Positions 43,233-53,130 of a stretch of DNA of 64,000 bases are shown here, piece by piece. Below the pieces are notes generated by a model. It worked only from the letters and a program-made list of their open reading frames with translations, had not been told where the DNA came from and did no database searches. A program made the translations under genes and the position numbers. Where the stretch lies: the NCBI GenBank assembly GCA_963975425.1, contig CAXBGS010000004.1:62001-126000 (forward strand). The letters are read 5' to 3'. Position 1 is the stretch's first letter. Every line of letters starts with the position of its first letter. Origin of the DNA: CAXBGS01 sp963975425 (GTDB lineage: Bacteria > Planctomycetota > Planctomycetia > Pirellulales > Pirellulaceae).

Positions 43233-46200
43233 TCAGGTCGTGTCGCCTTGCGGCGGCGTGTTACGCGTGACCATTCGCCGGGCAACCGAAAAGCGTCCGC
43301 AGCGTTGTGTCTTGTGAGTCCGGCGGCGGCGCATTAAAGGCGATGCTAACACCAAGGCACCGCCGTGCGAAACTCCGATGGAACCATCGCGTTCTTGCTG
43401 AGACAACGAATCGATTGTTGCAGGAACATCCAGCCGTGATTCCGACCGGTCATCTTCGTCGTTGTCGGCAGGCTCTTGCGCATTCTCTGGCAAATGCGTT
43501 CCGTCTGCATCGTCATCGTCGGCGTGCATGGCGCGATCGTCCGGTGAACGGATTGCATCAGCTTCGGATTCGTTTTCGCCTCGCTGCGATTCATTCGATT
43601 CATCCGATCCATCCAAAGGAATCAGCCGCAGCGTACCCCCATCGGTATCATCGCCGGGAATCACTGCCGATCCGTTACGAAGGTCCACTCGCAAAATCAA
43701 CCTCTCGTTTCCGTCACCGAGAACGTATTCAATTTCGTACCGGCCATCGGGCAACTCAGAAAATAGCTGACGCAGTTTGTCGCCATCCAAGATATCGTCG
43801 GGCAACCGCTGCGGCGGCGCCAAATCGTCGCCGCCCGGTTCAGCCAACAGCATTCGAATCTGCAGATACTCATCGCGGGTCGTTGTTGCTGACGCCGAAG
43901 CCTCCGTGGTCTGCAAACTGCTTTCGGACACAAAGACGGTTGTTTCGGTGCGGAAAAAAATCTCAGGTTCTTCGATTTCGGGGATCACATCACGAACGGG
44001 AAAGAAGGCGACCGGAATCGATAGCGGCGGAATGACGAACGCGGCTCTCCCGTTCCGCAACGACAACTCCGATAGCGGCAAATTGGTCACCGGATTGTCG
44101 TTGTCGGTCGAGGACACAATGCCATCGGGCACGACTTCGGTCTCGCTGCCACCCTGGGTGACGGTCTGTCCTAGGACCAAGATTGACTGATGATGGCGAA
44201 CCGAAAACAGCACATTGATTGGCGCGGTCTCCGATTCGCGACCGTTCAATCGTGAGTCGACGATTTCTTCTTCCGAATAAAAGTGCTCGACACGTAAAAC
44301 CGAATCACCGGTACCGAGTTCTGGATTGTCGCTGCCAAGATTGACGATCAAGGGATCATCGGCGCTGACGTTGTCGATCTGTTGAAAGCGATCGGTGACG
44401 GTTCCCCAGTCAATATTCACCGTCAGCCCGCGCTCACCAGGCTGCCCCACATCGACCGTCAAGATACCTGTCGCATCGTTGATATTCGCTTGCGTCAGCG
44501 TGTTCGTTGTCACCGAGTTGGGATCAAAAAAAGCACTCGGCGAAGGCTCGGTGGTTGGGTTCATTGGTGCGAGGCGGTTGGGATCGTCCGGGTCGATCGG
44601 ATCGCGATCAACCGGTCGCGGTGCGAATACCCTGGCAACTCCGATGTCGTCTCCGGTATTGATTTCAACACTCGTTCCGAAATCGATTGCCGATGCCTCC
44701 AGCGTGACGGCCGCGACCGTCGACTGCGATGCACGGATCTGTGCGGCATTTTCCAGCTCAAGCGTCGATCCTGCAGACAACCTGATCCGGCCGTTTGTCC
44801 CCCCAGCGATGATTTCCCGATCGGATGCCAAATCGTTCGTGTCATTCGATGGATCGAAATCCTTGACCGTAATCGAATCGTTTGCTTGGATTCGGATTTC
44901 ACCGTTGGATGTTTCAAGACGCTCGGCATCATCACCCCGATCAGACGATGCCAGCCGGATGCTGTCGCTTTCTTGAATCGAGATGTCGCCGCGTGCGTCT
45001 CCCGTCACCCGAGCCGTCAAGTCGCCCACACGCGTTACCAATTGAATTGCTTCGTTCTGGTCTGCTGTCTGATTCATGGCCACAACAGACAAGTCATCCG
45101 CATCGACGATCGATTCGGCCAGCCCCGGATGAACCAGCACGTCGTCACCCGCGATTAAAAAGACATCGCCATCGTTGCCGGCCAGCAAAGTCCCCACCAA
45201 AACGTCACCGGCGGTTCCAATCGTTGTGACACGGATCGATCCGTCAGCAACGGTAACTCGATGCAACTCGACAGTGCCAATCAAGTTCGTGACATCCACC
45301 GAACCCGACTGTGTCGCGAGCGAACGCACGATCAAGTCGCCAAGGGAATCATTGATGCGGACATCGCCGGCGGCCAAAACGGATTGCACAACGGCGATTT
45401 CATTCGCGTCACTGCTCAGGTCGATAGAACCGGTCGTGCTGGCCGACAGTCGATCAATGTTGACGGATGTACCAGCGGCCTGCGTGACCGGCCCGGTAAC
45501 ATTTTCGTTTTCCCCGATCACAAGCGCCCCCTGTGGCCCGATGACGTGACCGATGGTGACATCGGATGCATTGACCAAACGAATCGGGTCATTCTCGGCA
45601 TCGGCGGCAAGGGTTCCCAACGATGTGTCAATCGTTCCTCCGCCACCATCAATCGTAACCGCGCCTTCGCCAGCACTGACGATGCCGCTAACGATCACTT
45701 CTTCCGTCGCTCTTAACAACACATCTCCGCTGACCATGCCGCCGGTGGTCGTGACGTTGCCATCCAGCAAGATCGTTTCCGCTTCGATCGTTAGATCCCC
45801 TTTGATCGCATCCTGACCCAATCTCAAGTCAGCGTGCGACCTGACAATGTCGTTGTCCTGCCCACCGACGATGCGCAAACCTGCAGAAAACCCGTCGCCA
45901 AGTCCATCAACAGTCACCTCGTCGTCACCCGCAGAAGCATCGATCGACAAACCTTCGATCGGATTGGCAAACGCCAGCGTGGTCGCGGGAGCACCATCGG
46001 ATAACGTATCGATGCGAGTTTGGATTGGGTTTGAACCATCGTTGGACAACTGCACGCGGTCACTCGAATCGGCGAATCGAACAGCGACCATGCCTGAGCG
46101 AGTCGATTGTTCAATGAATTCGGTCCCGTCAAATCGAACTCGCAGCAGATCCACACCCAATCCGGAATCAATTTCAATCGTTCCGTCCAGACGGTCAATG

Positions 46201-47999
46201 AATTCATATTCGACACTGCTATCGACCAGACCGGAGAGTCCTGATGAATCGATCAGTCGAATCAAATCGACACCTGCGTCAAAATCGCCACCGTCGAATA
46301 CGATACTGCCGCTGAAGTTGACGCCGCCAAGCGATGCATCGAAAAACTGATCGACGTCAATCAATAACGAATCGTTTGCCGCGGTACCTACAATTCGGAT
46401 CGTGTCGTTGTCGGGACCGAGCACCGGTCGGATCACGGGCACCGCAGCGGAGGCGGCCGCCAGGTCAGCCCCGGTACGGAATTCCAAATTGACACCGTTA
46501 CGCGAAACCAATGTGACGCCGGCGCTAGCGATATCGAATCCACCGGCTGTCACGATCGTGACATCGTTTCCGTCGCCACCAAAGTAGGTGATCCGTCCTG
46601 CTTGACCGGCACCGCCAAATGAATTCAAGACGGTTGCCCCGTCGGCCAACGTTCGACCTTGTGGCAGCGGTGATCCGTCAACATCAAAGAATACTCGCAG
46701 TCTGCCTTGGATCGAATCGGTTCCATCGTTATCGATCAACACCAGTTCCGTTGCTGGATCAAGACTGCCGGTCACGGTCAAATCCAGTATCGCATCATCG
46801 ATCACGACGCGACCGTCGGCCGCCGACTGGACTTCCACACGGTCTGACAGCGGACCGTTGACATCCAACGATAGAACGCTGGACGACATTGCAAACAATC
46901 CACCGACGCGAAACGAATCAATTTCAACCGGTCCGGAAGGATTCGCCACGAAACTGCCGGGCGCAACGCTTGCACCGGAGTCCACAAACACGTTCCCGTT
47001 GACTATGCCGTCGCCACCGAAGTGCGCGCCTGAAAAGACAGAGATATCGACTGGATTCTGGATGGTTCCGTCGACAAGCAAACTGCCCTGTCGAACTTGA
47101 ACCATTCCGCTGAACGTGTTGTCATTGGTCAAGACAAGTGTGCCGTTGCCGGTCTTGATGACCTGTGACGTTCCGGAAACCACATCGGTGATCGGTGAGT
47201 CGACTTGAAAGTATCGATTGTCTGCAACGTCGATCGTTCCGCCGATCGAAAACACGCCGGATCGTAATTCAGTGTCACCATTGATCGCGACGTCTCCGTC
47301 GATCGAAAGATCGGAGGCCCCTAGATCCAACAAAGTCGTCGCGGACGCGTTACCAATAACGACGTCACCCTGCAAATGCAGCACATCATTGGTCAAGCCA
47401 AAATTCGTTGTGGTGAACTCCGAAACCGTCGGATCGAAAGTAATCGTTTCCGATTCAATCTGAATGTTGCTGATCCTATCATCGCCGGTCGAATCCGCCG
47501 GACTGATCAGCGTCATGTCGTCGCCGTCCGCGTCGATGACTGTCACATCGATGCCGCTAGGAATCTGTAAATGCAATTGGTCATCACCACCGGCAAGATC
47601 AAACACGATTTGCCCCGACGTGATGTCGGAAACGTTTAGCGGTGTCGACGGGTCGGACGGATGTCCGGTGATCGGGATCACTTGGCTTCGTTCGTCAGTC
47701 AGTAAAACATCGCCAACATCGTCGACTTCCACATGAACGGTCTCGGCCAGATCGGTGCCTGTTACCAACAGCTGCCCGAGCGTGTTCAATTCCGCCGAAG
47801 CGTTCAAAACGAATCGTGGTTCCAGCGTTCGCAGCGACGGCAAGAACTGTCGCCGCATTCGAGCCGGTACCGCTGGTTCGTCACGCGACGGTGTCGAGTG
47901 GGCGCTGCGACGCAACCGATCCAGCAACGCGCCCAGCGGACGGCGCGTTTTGCGGAAAATCGATTTGGGAACGACCTGGGGCATGACGTCAGTTTGCAC
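43233..47999 (-). CDS. giant surface protein with LEPR-type N-terminus and autotransporter-like repeats
   Basis: 1588 residues from a GTG; an ATG five codons later is an alternative. The Arg-rich first 50 residues precede LEPRFVLNA (59-67), a version of the LEPR-xLL motif at the N-terminus of very large exported planctomycete proteins. The body is a long beta-solenoid: TGNGTLVLTNDNTFSGMVQVRQGSLLVDG (near 275-305) is a passenger-type autotransporter strand repeat, and many G-D-D/N-D-rich turns follow (AGGDDQLHL, DASAGDDEVTV) that could bind calcium. The last 200 residues are strongly acidic (D, E, S, N), ending in a short hydrophobic patch and RRRR. It is followed 29 bases later by the WD40 kinase gene, so a surface protein and a transmembrane kinase are probably co-expressed. 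Confidence 0.82.
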   Translation of the reverse strand: MQTDVMPQVVPKSIFRKTRRPLGALLDRLRRSAHSTPSRDEPAVPARMRRQFLPSLRTLEPRFVLNASAELNTLGQLLVTGTDLAETVHVEVDDVGDVLLTDERSQVIPITGHPSDPSTPLNVSDITSGQIVFDLAGGDDQLHLQIPSGIDVTVIDADGDDMTLISPADSTGDDRISNIQIESETITFDPTVSEFTTTNFGLTNDVLHLQGDVVIGNASATTLLDLGASDLSIDGDVAINGDTELRSGVFSIGGTIDVADNRYFQVDSPITDVVSGTSQVIKTGNGTLVLTNDNTFSGMVQVRQGSLLVDGTIQNPVDISVFSGAHFGGDGIVNGNVFVDSGASVAPGSFVANPSGPVEIDSFRVGGLFAMSSSVLSLDVNGPLSDRVEVQSAADGRVVIDDAILDLTVTGSLDPATELVLIDNDGTDSIQGRLRVFFDVDGSPLPQGRTLADGATVLNSFGGAGQAGRITYFGGDGNDVTIVTAGGFDIASAGVTLVSRNGVNLEFRTGADLAAASAAVPVIRPVLGPDNDTIRIVGTAANDSLLIDVDQFFDASLGGVNFSGSIVFDGGDFDAGVDLIRLIDSSGLSGLVDSSVEYEFIDRLDGTIEIDSGLGVDLLRVRFDGTEFIEQSTRSGMVAVRFADSSDRVQLSNDGSNPIQTRIDTLSDGAPATTLAFANPIEGLSIDASAGDDEVTVDGLGDGFSAGLRIVGGQDNDIVRSHADLRLGQDAIKGDLTIEAETILLDGNVTTTGGMVSGDVLLRATEEVIVSGIVSAGEGAVTIDGGGGTIDTSLGTLAADAENDPIRLVNASDVTIGHVIGPQGALVIGENENVTGPVTQAAGTSVNIDRLSASTTGSIDLSSDANEIAVVQSVLAAGDVRINDSLGDLIVRSLATQSGSVDVTNLIGTVELHRVTVADGSIRVTTIGTAGDVLVGTLLAGNDGDVFLIAGDDVLVHPGLAESIVDADDLSVVAMNQTADQNEAIQLVTRVGDLTARVTGDARGDISIQESDSIRLASSDRGDDAERLETSNGEIRIQANDSITVKDFDPSNDTNDLASDREIIAGGTNGRIRLSAGSTLELENAAQIRASQSTVAAVTLEASAIDFGTSVEINTGDDIGVARVFAPRPVDRDPIDPDDPNRLAPMNPTTEPSPSAFFDPNSVTTNTLTQANINDATGILTVDVGQPGERGLTVNIDWGTVTDRFQQIDNVSADDPLIVNLGSDNPELGTGDSVLRVEHFYSEEEIVDSRLNGRESETAPINVLFSVRHHQSILVLGQTVTQGGSETEVVPDGIVSSTDNDNPVTNLPLSELSLRNGRAAFVIPPLSIPVAFFPVRDVIPEIEEPEIFFRTETTVFVSESSLQTTEASASATTTRDEYLQIRMLLAEPGGDDLAPPQRLPDDILDGDKLRQLFSELPDGRYEIEYVLGDGNERLILRVDLRNGSAVIPGDDTDGGTLRLIPLDGSDESNESQRGENESEADAIRSPDDRAMHADDDDADGTHLPENAQEPADNDEDDRSESRLDVPATIDSLSQQERDGSIGVSHGGALVLASPLMRRRRTHKTQRCGRFSVARRMVTRNTPPQGDTT

Positions 48000-48152
48000 G
48001 CATCTGAATCATAGAAAAAAGCAGCCCCTATCCTACTTTGATGTCGCGCAATCCACGGTTGGTTCCCGCGAAGTTCGGGTTATTTCGGCTCAGACACCTC
48101 AAACCAGTCAATCCGAGCCGCTGGCCGGCACCCGCGTCACATCGCTGTTTGA

Positions 48153-49553
48153 TCAGCAAAAGTCTCGCTCGGCCCGACGCGTGAACAGTGCCACACACGC
48201 CCAAATGCCAAACGGGGTGACAAAGCAGCCAACGCAAGGGATCGTTGCCAGCACAGCGGCGGCGCGAGAGAGCGTCAGATTCTTCCGCAAAACCATCGTG
48301 ACCGCACCTAATGTCATCACGAGTTCCAAGGTGGCCAGCATGATGCTGAACACGATTTCGGTCGCGCCCGCCATCAACCGCTCGGGAGCCATCTTGGACG
48401 ACACGATTCCGATGAACCCCATCCCGTCAGAAAAGATGCCGACAAGTGTGCAGCACAGCATTACCGATCCCCAGATCGCGATAAAAACACCGGGAACGAT
48501 GTACATTGCCGGGTTCTGCTGATTGGGAAGCCGCGGATATTCCAGCAACGAGTCGTCGACACCGATTGCGTTGGGTGATCCCGAAACCGAACGCGTTTGA
48601 TCGTCCACTTGCGGATCGACGCGTGCAAGCGAGTGCAGATCCTCACCGTGCAGATCCTCACCGTGCAGATCCTCACCGTGCCGGTCGTCACCGTGCAGGC
48701 CCTCACCGTGCAGCTCCTCACCGTGCCGGTCGTCACCGTGTGGGTCCCTTGGGCGGGGCAATGACGTTGCATCATGAACGTGGACCGCTTTGCCGGCAGC
48801 GACCGGGGGCACCGGTTTAGACTGGACGGATTCGCGCGACGCCGGTGGCAAGGCTTGCTGCAAATTTGGTTTGCGTTTCGGTTGGGGAATCGCAATCTGC
48901 ATCGATAGCCCGCACGATGGGCATGCCACGTCCGTGTCATCGGTGGGCGGTGGCTGCTCGAACGCGACTTTGCAATTGGGGCAGCTCAGACGCCCCCGTG
49001 ATTGGGTGGAACCTCGATGGTCGACCGTCCGACGGGCATTCGAAATTTGATGCGCATTCGAAATTTGAGGGGCATTCGAAATTTGAGGGGCATTCGACGA
49101 TGTGCGCGTTTCCGCATCGGGCGTTGGACGTGGCTTCGATCCCGTTTGAGACTCCGAGGCGTTGGCGGCGACTCGAGATAATCGTTCCAAATGCTCGAGC
49201 ATATTTTGCCCGTCGATCCAATATCCGCTTGGGCCAACTTGAGCCTGCACACCACGGGCGTCGGTCCCACGCAGTATCTCGAGAGCACGCGCGGCGGTGA
49301 AGGGTCCCTGGATCTGATTACCGAATTTCAAGCGAATTCCCGCGCGAGCCAGCTCTTTGAATTTCGCCCACACCACCTTGGCGGGAAACCACAAACTTTG
49401 ACCCTGCTTGACTTCCAACAGGTTCAGATCGGATCCGAATAAGCGCTGTTTCAACTCGTATTCCGTGAAAGGGCCCTCATAGGTGAAGGGTCCTTCGAGT
49501 TGTTCCCGGCGCCTCAAGGTCCAGTCGCGATGCTGCTTATCTTTAGCTCCCAT
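48153..49553 (-). CDS. membrane protein with GYF-like and zinc-ribbon domains and DLHGE repeats
   Basis: About 466 residues. Residues 20-115 contain two GYF_2-like segments (EGPFTYEGPFTEYELKQRL and QGPFTAARALEILRG ending PSGYWIDG). A SNAPQI repeat follows (150-170), then a zinc ribbon (SCPNCKVAF ... ACPSCGLSM, about 185-220). Residues 270-310 are a run of D/R-H-G-E-x-L units built from a 15-base DNA repeat. The C-terminal 120 residues hold three or four membrane segments (MYIVPGVFIAIWGSVMLCC, EIVFSIMLATLELVMTLGAV, AAVLATIPCVGCFVTPFGIW). The overall plan recurs in planctomycete genomes without a defined function; the soluble N-terminus is probably cytosolic. It is divergent from the zinc-ribbon/propeller operon. 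Confidence 0.8.
   Translation of the reverse strand: MGAKDKQHRDWTLRRREQLEGPFTYEGPFTEYELKQRLFGSDLNLLEVKQGQSLWFPAKVVWAKFKELARAGIRLKFGNQIQGPFTAARALEILRGTDARGVQAQVGPSGYWIDGQNMLEHLERLSRVAANASESQTGSKPRPTPDAETRTSSNAPQISNAPQISNAHQISNARRTVDHRGSTQSRGRLSCPNCKVAFEQPPPTDDTDVACPSCGLSMQIAIPQPKRKPNLQQALPPASRESVQSKPVPPVAAGKAVHVHDATSLPRPRDPHGDDRHGEELHGEGLHGDDRHGEDLHGEDLHGEDLHSLARVDPQVDDQTRSVSGSPNAIGVDDSLLEYPRLPNQQNPAMYIVPGVFIAIWGSVMLCCTLVGIFSDGMGFIGIVSSKMAPERLMAGATEIVFSIMLATLELVMTLGAVTMVLRKNLTLSRAAAVLATIPCVGCFVTPFGIWACVALFTRRAERDFC
48633..48737 (-). repeat. 15-bp tandem repeat, seven units
   Basis: GTGCAGATCCTCACC and variants occur seven times in register, encoding five-residue D/E-L/R-H-G-E units on the minus strand. 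Perfect copies sit at one end and diverged copies at the other, as expected of recent expansion. Confidence 0.92.
49036..49096 (-). repeat. 18-bp tandem repeat, 3.4 units
   Basis: GCATTCGAAATTTGANGG repeats in frame within the same gene, encoding SNAPQI/SNAHQI hexapeptides. Confidence 0.9.
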
Positions 49554-49926
49554 CAAGGGATCCGCCTGTCTGCGATTCTGTGTCGCTCACGAAATCATGC
49601 TGTAAAATCATGCCAATGCCCCGCCAGAGGCCGGCGATCAAAGAATTGCCGGCGAATCTGGACCGCTGATCGGCGGCGTTACCCCTATCAGCATCCATCA
49701 AACCGGATCCGGATGCCACCTATCGTGGCCCATCGAGGTCGCGTCGTGGCGGTAAATGATGCCCAAACCCGGCCCAACTGATTAATTTTCGGGAAACGCT
49801 GGGTAGATCGATGGACGCGCGGTAAACTTTCGATCAATACTAGGGCAGGTCCCCCACATGGATGTCGGGCATCTAACCAACCGAGCGATTACCTATCTAG
49901 CCGTCCCACTCAACTGTCACGGACTG
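49554..49926. other. divergent intergenic region
   Basis: About 370 bases between two divergent membrane-protein genes. No distinct promoter or operator was recognised. If the plus-strand gene starts at the earlier ATG (49858), the region shortens by 69 bases. Confidence 0.45.
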
Positions 49927-52900
49927 ATGCCGATTTTTGTACAGTGCGTCAATGGCCATCCATTGCAAGTCGAGTCATCGCTTGCCGGAAAACGCATTCG
50001 CTGCAAAAAATGTGGTGACACGATCCTGGTCCCCACCGGCGCCGAACCGAACGTCTCGCCGGAGTCCCGTGATCGCCAGGGATCGAGACCCGAATCCGGC
50101 GTTCTTTCAGATTCCGATGCTCGTGCTTCGCGGATGACCCAGCCGATCCGTGGCGAATTAATTCCGGCCGATGTGCCGGAGTTAAAAATGCCCGGCTCGA
50201 AGTCTCGCGGCCACGGACGCGGGACGAGTTCTCGCGAGCAACGTCGCTGGGACCGCAACGATGACCAGGAGCATGAAAACGGCGAAACACACTGGACAGC
50301 GCGGCCTCGCGATTTCGATCGCGGCGACATTGAATCCGTCGACTTCTTGTTTGAGAACCACCCGCGGCCGGTCGGTCGACGATATTCGATTCCGATCTCG
50401 GTCACGATTCTGTTGATGCCGCTGTTGATTTATTTGGGCCTCCGCTATGCGGTGGATTCGATCCCCAAAGAGTACCTCGCGAACGTCAAACGAATGGCCG
50501 TGCAGCGTGCCAACCACGACGGCACCTCCACCATCGACCCGCTCGGCCTGGCTGAGAACGCGGACGATTCCGATCAGCAACTCGCACCGGAGCTCGACGA
50601 GCAAAAGATGTTGATTCGTGCCGTTTGCCTGGGCGGGAACGGCCGGTACCTCGTGACCCACCACGCGCCGATCCGGCACCGCAGCAGCGGCGGATACGTG
50701 CGGGTTCAAGATTTGCAACAGCGAGAAACGATCGGCACGATCGCGATCGAAGGTCCACAGGTTTCGATCGCCGCGGGCATGGACACCCTGGTCGTGGGGG
50801 ATTGGGGCAGTGCGTCCCTCGAGGCGTTTCGTTTACCGTCGCTGCAGCGCATCCAGCGTCGACTGGTCCCGCCGGATGCGGCGCCGATTTCGCTGGCGAT
50901 GGGACACGCCTCGTACGGCCCCTTGTATGTCATCAACTCACAATCGCAGTTAGAGATTCGCGAACTTTCGACACTCGCGCGAATCTCGCTGGGCGAGGAC
51001 ATCAGTGACGCCCGTTTGCTGTTTGACAAGCGTTCGCTGTGCAATGCGTCGGCCGATGGAACGGTGTTCTGTGGCCAAGGCAGCCATCTGAACATCGTCC
51101 ACTACAGCCTGGGTCGTTTTCGCGGCGAAGGCCAGAGCACGGTATTCGCCAGTGATCATGTCGCGCCCACACTGTCCTTTGACGGAAAGCGAATTTTCAC
51201 GCCTCAAGGCGTGTACGCATCTAGCCTGGCCATGTTCGACCTAAAGCATCGCTCATGCTTGGCCGCAGCAACGGGCCCTTTTTTCGTTGGCCCCTCGGCG
51301 CGGACGCAGAGCGAACTGAACAAGTTGTGGCTTTATGTTGCCGACCACGACGAGCCGATTGCCGAAATCCCACAAGCGATCGCCAGTCCGCTGGCAGTCG
51401 CCCGCAATGCTTTCGCGGCTCAAACGTTAACCAACGACAAACGCCTGATCCTAATTCCTTCACAAAAGTGCATCGTCACGATCGAACCGGAAAGCGACGA
51501 GACCGTTGTCCATGATTTCGACTTCGACGAAGTCGCCGGCCGCAAGGGAATTTCGGTCCCGCGTGTCACCTCGCTGCCGCCACCACGAGTAACACGCGGC
51601 GAATTGTTTCAGTACCCAGTCCAAGTCACAGGTTTTCAGCAACCTTTGTATCGCTTGAACCTCGCACCACCGGGAATGCAAATCGATCCCGAAGGAACCA
51701 TTGCATGGGACTGCGACCAACGCGAGGGCTTTGTGCATCCGGTGGTGTTGAGCGTACGAGATGGCGCAACGGGTAGTCAGGCCGCAGCAACACAGTCGTT
51801 TCACGTGACCGTCGGCGGTCCGCTCATCTCGCCCCTTTCGCTTCGATCCGACGGAGCGACCCCACTGCATCAACCGTCGCGAACCCGCGATATGCCGCCC
51901 TCGATCGATGTGGCATCCGGCCAGCGATCAACGGATGCGTCCGCGATTCACCGCATTGACCTGCCCGGCATTGTCCGCCAGCCAACGATGGCAGGCGAGG
52001 GCCGATTCCTGATCGCGCGTTTGGTGGAAGTCGATTCATTGGCGATCATCGATTTGCTGGAACCCGATTCGGTGCGTTACCTGCCCATTGAACCGACCTG
52101 CGTTTTTGCGGCATCGAAATCCAGCATTGTCGTCTGCGACTTAGCGAAATCGTCGCTAGAGCGGTTCGACTTGATGCAACTCCGTTCCTCCGCCAAGGCT
52201 CCTTTTCCATCACGAAAACAATCGACCGACCCGATCCTTGTTCCCGACAGTTTGACCGGCACCATGACACGGTCGGGTCAGCCTGAATCGGTAGCTCGGA
52301 TGTTGATGCGTCACGGTGAAATTAGCACATCGCCCGTGCATCACGTGCGGATGTCGATGGGATGTGAACAAAACGGCCCACTGTTGTACTGTGACCACAA
52401 CGAAGGTTTCTTTATCGATCCGAACACGCTGCAGCGAATCGGCCTGGTTTCCAGTGACCCCGAGTCGACCAGCTTGCTGGCATCACGCTGGCGATTCACG
52501 ATGCAGCCCGATGGCAAATCCTTTGTCGGGGCATACGACTATGAATCGCCAAGTGAATTGCGAGGGGGAATGTTTGACGGCACAACGGTCACCTATCACA
52601 CGCCGACCCCATTTAACTCGGCGACGGGACAGTCACGCGAGGGCATTGTCTTTGTCGATGATCCGGTGCAAACGATTGTCACCAAACAGGTCGTCATGGG
52701 CATCGGGGCTGGCCGAGCCAAGCACTTGGCCGTCCCTTCACTCGATCGTTTCGGTTACGTGGCCGTTCAAATGCAAGAAGGACCGCTATCGCGGCATCCG
52801 ACGACGGACGTTTTTCGATACGATGACGACGAGTTCCACAAGCCATCCGAGCGACGAAAGCTGGTCACGATTCCCCGCCAGGACTTAGAACCGCCACTGA

Positions 52901-53130
52901 CAGAGCGACGTGAGTATCGCGGCTTTTTGCCATGGGAACAGCGTATCATCCATATCCCGCAATTGAACCTGTTGGTCACCATCCCTGCCGTGGGCAATCG
53001 CGTCGTGGTCATCCCGCTTGAAAAATCGGCCGCGCAATACGCGTCCGCCGTGACTGCGTCGCAGACCGAGATCACCCCCCTTTCCCCAATCGAGTCACCA
53101 GCACTTGCCAATCACGGGGCTAATCCGTGA
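49927..53130 (+). CDS. zinc-ribbon membrane protein with periplasmic propeller and Ig-like domain
   Basis: 1067 residues. The ATG used gives MPIFVQCVNGHPLQVESSLAGKRIRCKKCGDTILVP, the usual opening of planctomycete zinc-ribbon proteins; an ATG 23 codons upstream has a slightly better ribosome-binding site. A disordered stretch leads to one membrane segment (about 155-178, ISVTILLMPLLIYLGLRYAV). The large outer part shows propeller-like repeats (GGNGRYLVTHHAPI, LSFDGKRIFTPQGVYASSLAMFDLK) and, near 555-635, a cadherin/He_PIG-like Ig domain (PPRVTRGELFQYPVQVTG ... LAPPGMQIDPEGTIAW ... SFHVTVGG). It overlaps the next gene by four bases (GTGA). Both probably work together in the envelope; function unknown. 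Confidence 0.78.
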   Translation: MPIFVQCVNGHPLQVESSLAGKRIRCKKCGDTILVPTGAEPNVSPESRDRQGSRPESGVLSDSDARASRMTQPIRGELIPADVPELKMPGSKSRGHGRGTSSREQRRWDRNDDQEHENGETHWTARPRDFDRGDIESVDFLFENHPRPVGRRYSIPISVTILLMPLLIYLGLRYAVDSIPKEYLANVKRMAVQRANHDGTSTIDPLGLAENADDSDQQLAPELDEQKMLIRAVCLGGNGRYLVTHHAPIRHRSSGGYVRVQDLQQRETIGTIAIEGPQVSIAAGMDTLVVGDWGSASLEAFRLPSLQRIQRRLVPPDAAPISLAMGHASYGPLYVINSQSQLEIRELSTLARISLGEDISDARLLFDKRSLCNASADGTVFCGQGSHLNIVHYSLGRFRGEGQSTVFASDHVAPTLSFDGKRIFTPQGVYASSLAMFDLKHRSCLAAATGPFFVGPSARTQSELNKLWLYVADHDEPIAEIPQAIASPLAVARNAFAAQTLTNDKRLILIPSQKCIVTIEPESDETVVHDFDFDEVAGRKGISVPRVTSLPPPRVTRGELFQYPVQVTGFQQPLYRLNLAPPGMQIDPEGTIAWDCDQREGFVHPVVLSVRDGATGSQAAATQSFHVTVGGPLISPLSLRSDGATPLHQPSRTRDMPPSIDVASGQRSTDASAIHRIDLPGIVRQPTMAGEGRFLIARLVEVDSLAIIDLLEPDSVRYLPIEPTCVFAASKSSIVVCDLAKSSLERFDLMQLRSSAKAPFPSRKQSTDPILVPDSLTGTMTRSGQPESVARMLMRHGEISTSPVHHVRMSMGCEQNGPLLYCDHNEGFFIDPNTLQRIGLVSSDPESTSLLASRWRFTMQPDGKSFVGAYDYESPSELRGGMFDGTTVTYHTPTPFNSATGQSREGIVFVDDPVQTIVTKQVVMGIGAGRAKHLAVPSLDRFGYVAVQMQEGPLSRHPTTDVFRYDDDEFHKPSERRKLVTIPRQDLEPPLTERREYRGFLPWEQRIIHIPQLNLLVTIPAVGNRVVVIPLEKSAAQYASAVTASQTEITPLSPIESPALANHGANP

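Noticed and set aside
44382..45158. 258-codon plus-strand frame opposite the giant surface protein gene
   Set aside because: Arg/Cys/His-rich shadow translation; the repeat-protein frame is continuous for nearly 4.8 kb on the other strand.
48633..48737. Possible CRISPR array
   Set aside because: The units are contiguous 15-mers without spacers and stay in frame within a gene.
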